Positions 13,051 through 20,170 are shown, counted from the first letter of the stretch. The stretch is 23,175 bases of DNA from Chloroflexota bacterium (GCA_016210395.1 JACQUI010000335.1:1-23175), one strand, 5' to 3'. The notes: generated from the sequence alone by a model not told the origin. Program-made: numbers and translations.

Positions 13051-13760
13051 CCGCCCCTCCCCTTCTGCGCCCGCATCTCCTTAATGGTCGCCTCTGTCGG
13101 CGGATAGTACCGCCCCGGGCTGACCTTCTCTGCCAGGATTTTGCCCTTCACGTACTCCTCCGCCTCTTCGTGCTCCTCCGCCCAGGCGATGACTTCTTCG
13201 GCCCAGGCCGCAGGAACGACGACAATGCCATCGTCATCGCCGGCGAGCACGTCGCCGGGGCGCACCAGCACGCCCGCGCACTGGATATCCACGTTTGCCT
13301 GGGCCGGCGTGCCGTACTCCTGGGCCGTGGGCGTCCTCCGCTGGGCAAAGATGGCGAAGCCATACTCCTTCACCACGGCAAGGTCGCGAATCGCGCCGTC
13401 GGTGACAAGGCCGTCGGCCTTCTGCATCTGAAGCTGCAGGAGCCGGACATCGCCAAGAGCGGTGGAGTAGGGCATGCGCATGGTGTCCACAACCAGGACA
13501 TCTCCGGGGCGGCAGGCGTCCATGGCCTGGTAGACAGGGGCGTGTTCGCCGGAGCCGAGCTCCGCTTGCAGGTCGGGCCGGGGCGGCAACATGCGCAGCG
13601 TCCTTGCCCTGGCGGCCAGCCGCTTGCCGGGCGTCATAGGGACAACGTCCTCCATGAAGCACAGCGGCGATCCCATGTACCGGACGGCGGACCAGACGGT
13701 GGCCGTGCCCACCTTCTTGTAGCGGTCAAGTGTGGCTTGCGGAACGACGATGGGTGGCAT
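13047..13760 (-). CDS. RraA-like family protein (HMG aldolase / RraA fold)
   Basis: A 237-residue cytosolic protein of the family that contains RNase E inhibitor RraA and 4-hydroxy-4-methyl-2-oxoglutarate aldolases, often mislabelled dimethylmenaquinone methyltransferase. The family signature is present: GDVLVVDT (86-93), ALGDVR at 101-106, and DGAIRD with Arg125-Asp126, the substrate and metal-site pair. VNVDIQC-type and RPGDVLAGDDDGIVVVPA segments follow. A metal-dependent aldolase or decarboxylase is more likely than an RNase regulator in a free-standing gene, but this is inference. AGGAGG stands 6 nt before ATG 13760. TATACT at 13792-13787 on the minus strand may be the -10. It is convergent with hyuA, and its stop lies in the shared repeat. 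Confidence 0.88.
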   Translation of the reverse strand: MPPIVVPQATLDRYKKVGTATVWSAVRYMGSPLCFMEDVVPMTPGKRLAARARTLRMLPPRPDLQAELGSGEHAPVYQAMDACRPGDVLVVDTMRMPYSTALGDVRLLQLQMQKADGLVTDGAIRDLAVVKEYGFAIFAQRRTPTAQEYGTPAQANVDIQCAGVLVRPGDVLAGDDDGIVVVPAAWAEEVIAWAEEHEEAEEYVKGKILAEKVSPGRYYPPTEATIKEMRAQKGRGG

Positions 13761-13845
13761 GCGTGCCCTCCTGGGGATGATGGGGAAGTATACAGCAGGC
13801 GAACGCAGATGAGCAGTTTTGAGAACATAGGGATCCCTCGGAGGG

Positions 13846-13874
13846 GTGACGACATTACATCATGGTGGTAGGAT
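13846..13874 (+). promoter_or_regulatory. Promoter of the VapBC-type operon
   Basis: GTGACG (13846-13851), a 17-bp spacer, and TAGGAT (13869-13874) preceded by TGG, an extended -10. The start point would be near 13881, just before AGGAGG of the antitoxin. The promoter of the DUF433 gene has the same GTGAC-plus-TGG-extended layout. AGGGATCCCT at 13829-13838 is a short palindrome upstream. Confidence 0.4.
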
Positions 13875-13892
13875 GAGCAGAGGAGGTCCAAA

Positions 13893-14138
13893 ATGAAACG
13901 CACTCAAGTCCAGTTGGATGAGCCAACATACGAGTTACTGAGGACCAGGGCCTTCCAGCGGGGCATTTCCATGTCCGCCTTGCTTCGGGAGGTGCTTCGC
14001 CAGCACTTGGCCGCAAGCCAGGCGCCTCTGCGGCTAGAGGACTTCACGTTCATCGGTTCCGGGGAATCCCAGCAGGGAGACCTCTCCCCGGTGTCTGAAC
14101 GCCATGACGAGGCTCTTGACGAGGCCTATGCGTCATGA
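13893..14138 (+). CDS. vapB: Ribbon-helix-helix antitoxin (CopG/VapB-type)
   Basis: An 81-residue DNA-binding antitoxin. The N-terminal strand KRTQVQLDEPTYELLRTRA and helices RGISMSALLREVLRQHL make a ribbon-helix-helix dimerisation and operator-binding fold. The Pro/acidic tail (SQQGDLSPVSERHDEALDEA) is the part that usually wraps the toxin. AGGAGG stands 6 nt before ATG. Its stop overlaps the toxin start as ATGA. Like other antitoxins it probably represses its own operon together with the toxin. Confidence 0.88.
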   Translation: MKRTQVQLDEPTYELLRTRAFQRGISMSALLREVLRQHLAASQAPLRLEDFTFIGSGESQQGDLSPVSERHDEALDEAYAS

Positions 14139-14539
14139 TCTTCCTTGACACCTCCGCTGTCTATGCCCTGGCTGATCGCCGAGACCCGAATCACGAACAG
14201 GCTGTGTCACTCTTTGGACAGGCCCTGACATCAATGGAGGCGCTCCTTGTTCACAGCGCCATACTGATCGAGGCCACTGCCCTCCTGCAACGGCGGCTGG
14301 GACTTGCAGCCGCCCTGCGGTTTCTAGAGCAAAGTGAACGTTTTGTTATCCACTGGATAACCGATCGGGATCACGGACAGGCGGTGGAGTTGCTGAAGGA
14401 GCGCGGTCGGCGTGGCCTTAGCCTTGTGGACTGCACCAGCTTTGTGGTCATGCGTCATTACCATGTGAACCAGGCCCTGGCATTCGACGGGGACTTCCAG
14501 CAGGAAGGATTCGCCCCTTACCAGGGCGCAGCGTCGTAG
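14135..14539 (+). CDS. vapC: PIN-domain toxin (VapC-type ribonuclease)
   Basis: A 134-residue PIN-domain RNase. The acidic metal-binding residues are in place: Asp5 in IFLDTSA, Glu46 in AILIEATAL, Asp99 in SLVDCTSF, and Asp118/Asp120 in AFDGDF. Toxins of this type cut tRNA or rRNA when the antitoxin is lost. ATG 14135 overlaps the antitoxin TGA by 4 nt, so synthesis is coupled. The gene looks intact and of normal length. A 10-bp inverted repeat lies shortly after the stop. Confidence 0.9.
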   Translation: MIFLDTSAVYALADRRDPNHEQAVSLFGQALTSMEALLVHSAILIEATALLQRRLGLAAALRFLEQSERFVIHWITDRDHGQAVELLKERGRRGLSLVDCTSFVVMRHYHVNQALAFDGDFQQEGFAPYQGAAS

Positions 14540-14553
14540 AACTGCGGTAAGGG

Positions 14554-14606
14554 AGCAATCGCCTGTACGTTGGAGAATCCGTATGTCAGGTTCCGTGGCG
14601 ATTGCT
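14554..14606. repeat. Inverted repeat after the toxin gene
   Basis: AGCAATCGCC (14554-14563) and GGCGATTGCT (14597-14606) are perfect 10-bp arms 33 nt apart. It may end the vapBC transcript, but the loop is long and no U-run follows. Confidence 0.35.
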
Positions 14607-14630
14607 GTCCTGGTCTCAGATGCTCATAGG

Positions 14631-14680
14631 TAGAAACAGAAGAGGCGGTGTGCTTGCGCACACCGCCTCTTCTGTTTCTA
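14631..14680. terminator. 50-nt hairpin with 23-bp perfect stem
   Basis: The left arm TAGAAACAGAAGAGGCGG continues to TGTGC; then a 4-nt loop TTGC; then the exact reverse complement ending GTTTCTA. On the minus strand it directly follows the stop of the pyrophosphatase fragment, with pyrimidine-rich TTCTGTTTCTA on its far side, so it is probably that lost gene's terminator. It would also stop vapBC transcription from the other side. Confidence 0.7.
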
Positions 14681-14682
14681 TG

Positions 14683-14755
14683 CTAAGGCGCTCTGTGAAT
14701 ATCGCCGGCCGTGTCCTTGAACGGGTCGCCGATGGTGTCGCCCACTACTGCGGCG
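14683..14755 (-). pseudogene. 3' fragment of a second H+-pyrophosphatase gene
   Basis: The minus strand reads AAVVGDTIGDPFKDTAG then DIHRAP and TAG at 14685-14683. Bases 14708-14755 match 15796-15843 in the full-length pyrophosphatase gene at 46 of 48 positions. Both differences are synonymous third positions (two Val codons). Upstream the reading (STIG) keeps only slight similarity, and downstream of DTAG it diverges. Nothing upstream remains, so it is a remnant. Confidence 0.65.
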
Positions 14756-14771
14756 CCAATGGTGCTGGGAA

Positions 14772-14799
14772 GTGACCCTGGGCTAGGTCATGGTACAAT
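14772..14799 (+). promoter_or_regulatory. Promoter of the DUF433 gene
   Basis: GTGACC (14772-14777), a 16-bp spacer, and TACAAT (14794-14799) with a TGG extension immediately before. The start point would be near 14806, 22 nt before ATG. It lies just past the edge of the pyrophosphatase remnant. Confidence 0.45.
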
Positions 14800-14827
14800 G
14801 GCACAGAGTAATGAGGGGGACGTTCCT

Positions 14828-15151
14828 ATGACAACAAATACGCCCGTGGACATCGGCAGTCTTATCTATTCCCGCCCTGACTTGCACAGTGGCCGTCCCT
14901 GTCTCGCGGGCGCAGGCATGATGGTCCGTACTATTGCGGTCCGCCACATGGAGGGCATGAGCGCCGAGGAAATCCTGCAAGATTACCCTCACCTGGACAT
15001 GGCTCGCATCCATGCTGCCCTGTCCTTTTACTTTGCTAATCGGGAGTTGATTGAGGCTGACTTAGAGGAAGACCGGCGTTTGGGCCTGGAGCTGGCGGCC
15101 AAGTATCCGCACGGCTGGACACGCGAAACGGACCGCGAGACGGATACCTAG
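14828..15151 (+). CDS. DUF433-family protein, probable antitoxin
   Basis: A 107-residue protein. 'LIYSRPDLHSGRPCLAGAGM', 'VRTIAVRHMEGMSAEEILQD' and 'YPHLDMARIHAALSFYFANR' are the three characteristic DUF433 segments, in which a winged-helix-like unit reads 'G-x-P-x-x-x-G-x-x-x-x-V'. DUF433 proteins commonly pair with PIN-like DUF5615 toxins. The tail after residue 80 is acidic then Arg/Asp-rich (LEEDRRLGLELAAKYPHGW). ATG 14828 has GAGGGGG about 8 nt upstream; the frame runs further 5' only because it is antisense to the pyrophosphatase remnant. The partner gene begins 3 nt after the stop but is frameshifted. Confidence 0.85.
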   Translation: MTTNTPVDIGSLIYSRPDLHSGRPCLAGAGMMVRTIAVRHMEGMSAEEILQDYPHLDMARIHAALSFYFANRELIEADLEEDRRLGLELAAKYPHGWTRETDRETDT

Positions 15152-15154
15152 GGC

Positions 15155-15513
15155 GTGTTTGCTCTCTACTGGGACGAGGACTCGCTTTGCCATGCCCTTG
15201 CGCGTAGCTTACGAGCACAAGGCATTAATCTTGTCACCACTGAAGAAGCGGCCAGGTTGCGCACTCTGATGAAACGCAGCTTGCCTTCGCAGTAGCACTA
15301 GGCCGGGTTATCTATACATCCAACGTGCGAGATTTCATGCGCCTGCACCGTGACTGGCTGAGAAGCGGCCGCCATCACGCGGGCATCATCGTGCTTGCCA
15401 ACCAGAGCACATCCATTGGCGCGCAGACCAGAGGATTCATGCGGCTGATGGCTGCACACTCCTCGGAAACGATGCACGACCGGCTGGAGTTCTTGGACAA
15501 CTGGATCTCGTAG
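15155..15513 (+). pseudogene. DUF5615 (PIN-like) toxin gene with a one-base frameshift
   Basis: GTG 15155 starts VFALYWDEDSLCHALARSLR, AQGINLVTTEEAARLRTL in one frame, which then meets a stop at 15293. From 15268 the next frame continues the same protein: DETQLAFAVALGRVIYTSNV, RDFMRLH, GRHHAGIIVL, ETMHDRLEFLDNWIS, stop 15511-15513. One missing base at 15266-15268 accounts for the break. The joined product would be about 119 residues with the expected acidic residues (DED near the N-terminus, DE in the middle, RDF). It is either a real inactivation, leaving an orphan antitoxin, or a sequencing error. Confidence 0.75.
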
Positions 15514-15645
15514 CCCTTTGCCCTTCAAAACCTCTTGCGTTTGCAGCAAGCGCTCTGTCCCCGTCATGCTTCGGCCTTCCCCCGCATCAACTCAGCCATC
15601 GTTTCTCATGTTTGCGAACCTGCGTAAGGTGCGTCTCAGCAGAGT

Positions 15646-15677
15646 AATAAGGCCCTCCCGGATGGGAGGGCCTTATT
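15646..15677. terminator. Bidirectional terminator downstream of the pyrophosphatase gene
   Basis: AATAAGGCCCTCCC, loop GGAT, GGGAGGGCCTTATT: a perfect 14-bp stem whose base is A/T-rich on both sides, so either strand ends in a TTATT run. It serves the pyrophosphatase gene (stop 15723) on the minus strand and the toxin remnant on the plus strand. Confidence 0.7.
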
Positions 15678-15691
15678 GGGTTCATGGTAGG

Positions 15692-15711
15692 GGGCGACGC
15701 ATGCGTCGCCC
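15692..15711. repeat. 20-bp palindromic repeat arm
   Basis: GGGCGACGCA joined to its exact complement TGCGTCGCCC, preceded by GGTAGG. It belongs to the GTAGGGGC family and lies 12 nt beyond the pyrophosphatase stop. Confidence 0.65.
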
Positions 15712-15722
15712 TGCGGAGTTGC

Positions 15723-17906
15723 CTAAATAAATATCGGGGCCAGCACCAGCGTAATGGTGCTCAGCAGCTTGACCAGCACGTGCAGAGACGGCCCCGCCGT
15801 GTCCTTGAACGGGTCGCCGATGGTGTCGCCGACCACTGCGGCGGCGTGAATGGCGCTACCCTTCTTCACCACCGCGCCGTTTTCGTCCTTCATGGCGCCG
15901 GACTCCACGAACTTCTTCGCGTTGTCCCATGCGCCGCCGGAGTTGTTCAACACCGTCGCCAGCAGAATGCCGCTGATGGTGCCTACCATGAGGAACGCGC
16001 CCATCGCCTCGTGGCGGAGCACAACTCCTACAAAGATGGGCACCGCCACGGCGACAATGCCCGGCAGGATCATTTCGCGCAGGCCGGCGCGGGCGGTGAT
16101 GTCCACGCAGCGAGCGTAATCGGGCTTGACCGTGCGGTCCATGATCCCGGGGTTCTCGTGGAACTGGCGTCGCACCTCGGCGATGACGTCGCCTGCGGTC
16201 TTTGATACCGCGCGGATGGCCAGTGCGCTAAAGAGGAAAGCGAGCATCGCGCCCATCAAGGACCCGACGAAGACCCGGACGTCCGCCAGGTTGATAACAT
16301 CAAAGACGCCGCCGGGCATGGACTTGGCTACCTCGTCCATGTAGGCGAAGAAGAGGAGGAAGGCAGCAAGGCCCGCAGAGCCGACGGCATAGCCCTTGGT
16401 CAAGGCCTTGGTCGTGTTGCCCACCGCGTCAAGGCGGTCGGTCACCCGGCGCACGTCGCCGACGTTGCCGGACATCTCGATGACGCCGTTGGCGTTGTCG
16501 GTGATGGGGCCGAAGGTGTCCATGGCCAAAACGTACGCCGCCGTCATCAACATGGCCATGGTCGCCACTGCGGTGCCGAAGAGGCCGGCGCGGATGTCCG
16601 TGACGCCGGGGATGTCTGCCTGCTGGCCCAGCCAGAAGGAGGCCCACAGAGCGGATCCGATAATCAGGGCGGTAGCGAACGTGGATTCAAAGCCCACGGA
16701 GATGCCCATGACGGCGCTGGTGGCAGGGCCGGTCTTCGCGCCGTTGGCAATGTCCTTCACAGGACGGTACTTGAACTCTGTGTAGAACTGGGTGATGAAC
16801 ACGAAGGCGACGCTGGTGGCAATGCCCACGAGACCGGCATAGAAGTAGTATTGCCACTGAATGCCGCCCTGCCCCAGCATCATGTTGGTGGAAAGGGCCA
16901 GGAAGCCAACGGAGAGAATGACCGCCAGGAAGAAACCCTTGTTCAGCGCCATCATAGGATCGGACTCTTCCTTCATCTTGAAGAACGGAAGAGGAGAGCC
17001 GACGGAGAGGACGCCCAGAGCGGTGGCGAAGATACCGAAGGAGCGGACCACCAGAGGGAAGAGAACAAAGTACTCAGGGTGGGGGATAGCCGCCACATCC
17101 TTGACGGCCAGGTAGATGACAACGCCCAGGATCATGGCGCCGATGTTTTCGGCGGCAGTGGACTCGAACAGGTCCGCGCCGCGGCCTGCGCAGTCGCCGA
17201 CGTTGTCGCCGACGAGGTCCGCAATGACCGCCGGATTGCGGTCGTCATCCTCCGGGATGCCTGCCTCTACCTTGCCGACAAGGTCGGCGCCCATGTCGGC
17301 AGCTTTCGTGTAGATGCCGCCGCCAAGCTGGGAGAAGAGGGCAACGAAGCTTGCGCCGAAGCCAAAGCCCACGATGAGGAAGGGCGCAAGGTCCGGGGTC
17401 GTGTTGCCGCCAAAGGCGTAGAACATGGCGGTAACGCCCAGCAGGCTGAGGGCCACGATCAGAAAGCCGGAGACCGCGCCGCCTCGCATGGCGGTCTGGA
17501 CTGCCTGGTTAAGCCCCTTGGTGGCGGCGGCGGCAGTGCGCAGGTTGGACTTGACCGATACATACATGCCGACGATGCCGGCAACGCCGGAGCAGAACGC
17601 CCCGACGAGGAAGGAGACCGCCGTCCGCCAGCCAAGGCCGATCTTGCTGATCGTGTTGCCCTGCGAATCGGTAGGCAGATGCTCCGTGACGGTCGCCAGC
17701 ACAACGGCGATAGCGACGGCTGCAACAAGGGCCAAGATCGCAATAGTGCGGTACTGGCGGCTGATGAACGCCTTGGCGCCCACAAGGATGCGGTCGGCGA
17801 TGTCCTGCATGCGCTCGTTGCCAGTGTCCCGGCGCAAGACATCCCACATGAGGTAGAGGGCGAAGAGCACGGCGAATACGCCGGCAATAGGTACGATGAT
17901 GATCAT
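15723..17906 (-). CDS. hppA: Membrane-bound proton-translocating pyrophosphatase, K+-independent type
   Basis: A 727-residue protein with about 16 membrane segments that hydrolyses pyrophosphate and pumps H+ out of the cytoplasm. The active-site block GADLVGKVEAGIPEDDDRNP, then VGDNVGDCAGRGADLFES (about 215-250), carries the Mg-PPi aspartates. A second block, DTFGPITDNANGVIEMSG, and the C-terminal GDTIGDPFKDTAGPSLH complete it. K+ dependence: GNTTKALTKG has Lys500 and Thr503, the residues that mark K+-independent H+ pumps (Ala and Gly in K+-dependent ones). The start is ATG 17906 with GGAGG 11 nt upstream; the frame extends to 17999 without a site. A strong promoter lies at 18041-18012, giving a leader of about 100 nt. 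A terminator follows. A fragment of a second copy lies about 1 kb beyond the 3' end. Confidence 0.96.
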   Translation of the reverse strand: MIIIVPIAGVFAVLFALYLMWDVLRRDTGNERMQDIADRILVGAKAFISRQYRTIAILALVAAVAIAVVLATVTEHLPTDSQGNTISKIGLGWRTAVSFLVGAFCSGVAGIVGMYVSVKSNLRTAAAATKGLNQAVQTAMRGGAVSGFLIVALSLLGVTAMFYAFGGNTTPDLAPFLIVGFGFGASFVALFSQLGGGIYTKAADMGADLVGKVEAGIPEDDDRNPAVIADLVGDNVGDCAGRGADLFESTAAENIGAMILGVVIYLAVKDVAAIPHPEYFVLFPLVVRSFGIFATALGVLSVGSPLPFFKMKEESDPMMALNKGFFLAVILSVGFLALSTNMMLGQGGIQWQYYFYAGLVGIATSVAFVFITQFYTEFKYRPVKDIANGAKTGPATSAVMGISVGFESTFATALIIGSALWASFWLGQQADIPGVTDIRAGLFGTAVATMAMLMTAAYVLAMDTFGPITDNANGVIEMSGNVGDVRRVTDRLDAVGNTTKALTKGYAVGSAGLAAFLLFFAYMDEVAKSMPGGVFDVINLADVRVFVGSLMGAMLAFLFSALAIRAVSKTAGDVIAEVRRQFHENPGIMDRTVKPDYARCVDITARAGLREMILPGIVAVAVPIFVGVVLRHEAMGAFLMVGTISGILLATVLNNSGGAWDNAKKFVESGAMKDENGAVVKKGSAIHAAAVVGDTIGDPFKDTAGPSLHVLVKLLSTITLVLAPIFI

Positions 17907-18011
17907 TCGGTTGCCATCCTCCTCTCGAAGTGTAGACGTTACGATTCCACGTGCCGCTACTGCGAAATCCGCTTGCCTGGACGGCATGCGCTCCAACAAT
18001 AGCGGCGAAGC

Positions 18012-18041
18012 ATTCTACCTATCCGACGCAAGGTCTGTCAA
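18012..18041 (-). promoter_or_regulatory. Strong sigma-70-type promoter of hppA
   Basis: On the minus strand TTGACA (18041-18036, perfect), an 18-bp spacer, and TAGAAT (18017-18012, five of six). The start point would be near 18005, about 100 nt before the hppA ATG. Confidence 0.65.
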
Positions 18042-18092
18042 CCTGTTTGCAAGCCCTCCGGGGTCTTTTGGTCCTCCAGGGAAGGGATTATC

Positions 18093-18116
18093 TCCTCTCC
18101 CTTTGAGGGGAGAGGA
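18093..18116. repeat. CCTCTCCC/GGGAGAGG stem-loop
   Basis: TCCTCTCCC, loop TTTGAG, GGGAGAGGA: a perfect 9-bp stem of a type scattered in many environmental genomes. It lies between the divergent hppA and DUF502 promoters. The rest of 18042-18240 holds nothing else I can support. Confidence 0.45.
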
Positions 18117-18240
18117 TGAAGCGTACCGCTCAGCACCACGAAGCTATTTTGTGAATGCCCTTCAGAGTGTGGTCATCCAGCCGAAACATCGAAAGACCCT
18201 GGAAGCCCTGGAGTCTCTGCCGCAACGTATCATCGCCGTG

Positions 18241-18269
18241 TTGTGGTGATCAAACGGCACAGGTATACT
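18241..18269 (+). promoter_or_regulatory. Promoter of the DUF502 gene
   Basis: TTGTGG (18241-18246), a 17-bp spacer, and TATACT (18264-18269, five of six). The start point would be near 18276, about 38 nt before ATG 18314. Confidence 0.5.
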
Positions 18270-18313
18270 CCCAGGTATGCTGCAATGACAGTAAATAGAG
18301 ACGAGGCAGAGCC

Positions 18314-19045
18314 ATGAGCACGGCGAATCAAGACGGGCAGGACCAGCCTGAAAAGACCAGGGCCAACCTGTGGCAACGAGTGAAACAGGCCATCGGCGCG
18401 CAGGTGCGGAGAACTCTGATCACTGGGAGTCTGCTGCTCTTGCCCGTGGCCCTGACGTACCTGATCCTGCGGTTCATCTTTGACGTCGTAGACGGCGTCC
18501 TGAACCCCGGAATCACCTGGCTCCTGGCGCGGATGAACATTGATTTCTCGGTGCCTGGTGTGGGGGTAGTAGTGGCTGTGGTGCTGCTGTACCTTGCGGG
18601 GTTTGTTCTCGCCAATTCAATCGGCCGCAAGTTCATCGCGTGGGGGCAGAAGGCGCTGCTGCGGGTGCCCGTGATCGGCACCGTCTACTCGGCCTCACAG
18701 AAACTGGTGGAGTCCTTCTCCGGCAAGGGCGAGACAGGCTTCAAGCGCGTCGTCCTCTTGCAGTACCCTCAGCAGGGCAACTGGACCATCGGATTTCTGA
18801 CCTCAGTGACCACTGCCTTTGATGGAAAGCAGATGGCGGTAGTGTACATTCCCACAGCGCCGACGCCGACCTCCGGTTGGGTTGCCATTGTGCCGTGGGA
18901 AGAGGTCTACGACACGGACATCACGGTGCCGGTGGCCATGCAGATGGTGTTCTCCGGCGGCATTGTGACGCCGGACAAGATCAAGACAGTCCCGTTGTCC
19001 GACACCTATCAGGCGGACGAAGAACGGAGGGCTGCGGCCTCATGA
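18314..19045 (+). CDS. DUF502 membrane protein
   Basis: A 243-residue protein. After a basic cytosolic start (residues 1-33) come two membrane helices, about 36-58 (TGSLLLLPVALTYLILRFIF) and 82-104 (GVGVVVAVVLLYLAGFVLAN). A conserved soluble part follows: RVPVIGTVYSASQKLVESFS, FKRVVLLQYPQQGNWTIGF, VYIPTAPTPTSGW, and MQMVFSGGIVTPDKI. This is the full DUF502 pattern, whose role is unknown. ATG 18314 is preceded by GAGGCAGAG. It is divergent from hppA with about 240 bp between their promoters, and convergent with the aldo/keto reductase gene 100 nt later. Confidence 0.9.
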   Translation: MSTANQDGQDQPEKTRANLWQRVKQAIGAQVRRTLITGSLLLLPVALTYLILRFIFDVVDGVLNPGITWLLARMNIDFSVPGVGVVVAVVLLYLAGFVLANSIGRKFIAWGQKALLRVPVIGTVYSASQKLVESFSGKGETGFKRVVLLQYPQQGNWTIGFLTSVTTAFDGKQMAVVYIPTAPTPTSGWVAIVPWEEVYDTDITVPVAMQMVFSGGIVTPDKIKTVPLSDTYQADEERRAAAS

Positions 19046-19145
19046 ACTGCCGTGGGTGAGAAACGCGCACTGCGGAAGGGACTCGCAGCCGGGTAGTGCG
19101 TCCCAGGTGCGCCGACGAGCGACACCAACGCCGCAGTTCCCTCCA

Positions 19146-19964
19146 TTACGCGAACCGCGCCGCTTCCGCCTCAACCTCCCACTGCCGCTTCAGCGCCTCA
19201 GTCAGAGGCCGGTACGTCTCCGCTGTCTCCACGTTCTGCCTGACCCTGTCGGGGTAGCGCACGCCGGGGATCGCCACAGAGATGCACGGGTTGGAGAGGA
19301 CGTAGCGCAGCAGCATGGCGGGCGTCAACACCCGCTCGCCGGCCGCCATGCGCGTCCTGATGCTGCTGGTCCTGCCCGACCCTCCCAGCGGCCGCATCAC
19401 CACCACGCCGATGTCCCGCTCCTTTGCCTTCGCGATCAGCCCCTCCGTCTCGTGGTAGAAGGCGGAGTACTCCATCATCACCGTCTCGAACTCCCCGCAG
19501 GCGATGGCCTTCTCCAGCACCTCAAGGCTATGCGACGTGATCCCAATGTGCCCGATCAGCCCGCGCATCTTCGCTACCTGCAGGCCGGCCAGCGCGCCTT
19601 CCTCCGACATCACCTTGTCCCAGTCCTCCGGCAGGACGTCGTCAACCTGGTAGACGTCAATGGCGTCCACCCCAAGGAGGCTCAGGCTGCGGTCCACGTC
19701 GTACTGCGCCCCGTTCGCCGAGCGGTTGATGGTCTTGGAGGCCAGGTAGAAGCTCCTGCCGCCTCGGGCGCGGATGACCTCGCCGATGAGGTATTCGCTG
19801 GCCTGGTAGATCCGGGCGGTGTCTATGTAGTTGATGCCCAGGTCCAGGGCCGTATGCAGCGCCTGCTCTCCCTCCGGCACGGTGGGCGTGTCCATGGCTC
19901 CCAAGCCAAGCTCGGTCACCATGAGGCCCGTCTTGCCCAGCCTGCGCTTCTTGATCTCCGCCAT
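19146..19964 (-). CDS. Aldo/keto reductase family protein with Asp at the catalytic His position
   Basis: A 272-residue TIM-barrel protein. Three of the four catalytic residues are present: Asp48 (YIDTA), Tyr53 (RIYQASE) and Lys77 (LASKT). The fourth, normally the His of YQLHDV, is Asp108 in VYQVDDV; the codon is unambiguous (GAC). HIGITSHSLEVLEKAI, EYSAFYHE, VVMRPLGGSG and AIPGVRYPDRVRQNVE give the rest of the barrel and the cofactor region. NADPH-dependent carbonyl reduction is the family role, but this change could slow reduction or shift its chemistry (His to Glu gives a double-bond reductase in AKR1D). ATG 19964 has AGAGG upstream. A composite repeat lies on its 5' side. Confidence 0.88.
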   Translation of the reverse strand: MAEIKKRRLGKTGLMVTELGLGAMDTPTVPEGEQALHTALDLGINYIDTARIYQASEYLIGEVIRARGGRSFYLASKTINRSANGAQYDVDRSLSLLGVDAIDVYQVDDVLPEDWDKVMSEEGALAGLQVAKMRGLIGHIGITSHSLEVLEKAIACGEFETVMMEYSAFYHETEGLIAKAKERDIGVVVMRPLGGSGRTSSIRTRMAAGERVLTPAMLLRYVLSNPCISVAIPGVRYPDRVRQNVETAETYRPLTEALKRQWEVEAEAARFA

Positions 19965-19997
19965 GCCGCGCCTCTTTGCCTTGGCCGTTGGGTGTTC

Positions 19998-20066
19998 GTA
20001 GGGGCGTCCCGACCTGTCGGGACGCCCACCTGGAGGACTGGGACAGACACGCAGGTCTGCCCCTAC
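19998..20066. repeat. Composite element with inverted GTAGGGGC/GCCCCTAC ends
   Basis: The left arm has a 12-bp perfect stem (GGGCGTCCCGAC, CT, GTCGGGACGCCC). The right arm, GACACGCAGGTCTGCCCCTAC, is the reverse complement of the hyuA-side arm at 12997 with an insertion of one base. It lies between the Ldh-family gene and the aldo/keto reductase gene, both on the minus strand. Confidence 0.75.
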
Positions 20067-20170
20067 GGATTACATGCCCGTATCTTGTTTTTCATACTGG
20101 TGTTGGCTGCAAGCGTGATGGATTCTGAGACAAGCCTCTTGATGGAAAGGGGCTAGATCCGCCAGTCCGG

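Noticed and set aside
16851..18002. Long plus-strand open frame (383 codons) over the pyrophosphatase gene
   Set aside because: It is exactly antisense to hppA, has low-complexity Asp/Gly/Ala/Arg composition and no ribosome site.
17896..18249. Plus-strand frame of 117 codons between hppA and the DUF502 gene
   Set aside because: It begins antisense to the hppA start and crosses the hppA promoter and a repeat hairpin; no site or family pattern.
19066..19100. Possible terminator hairpin (CGCACT ... AGTGCG) between convergent genes
   Set aside because: The stem is short and interrupted by unequal bulges, and there is no U-run on either strand.
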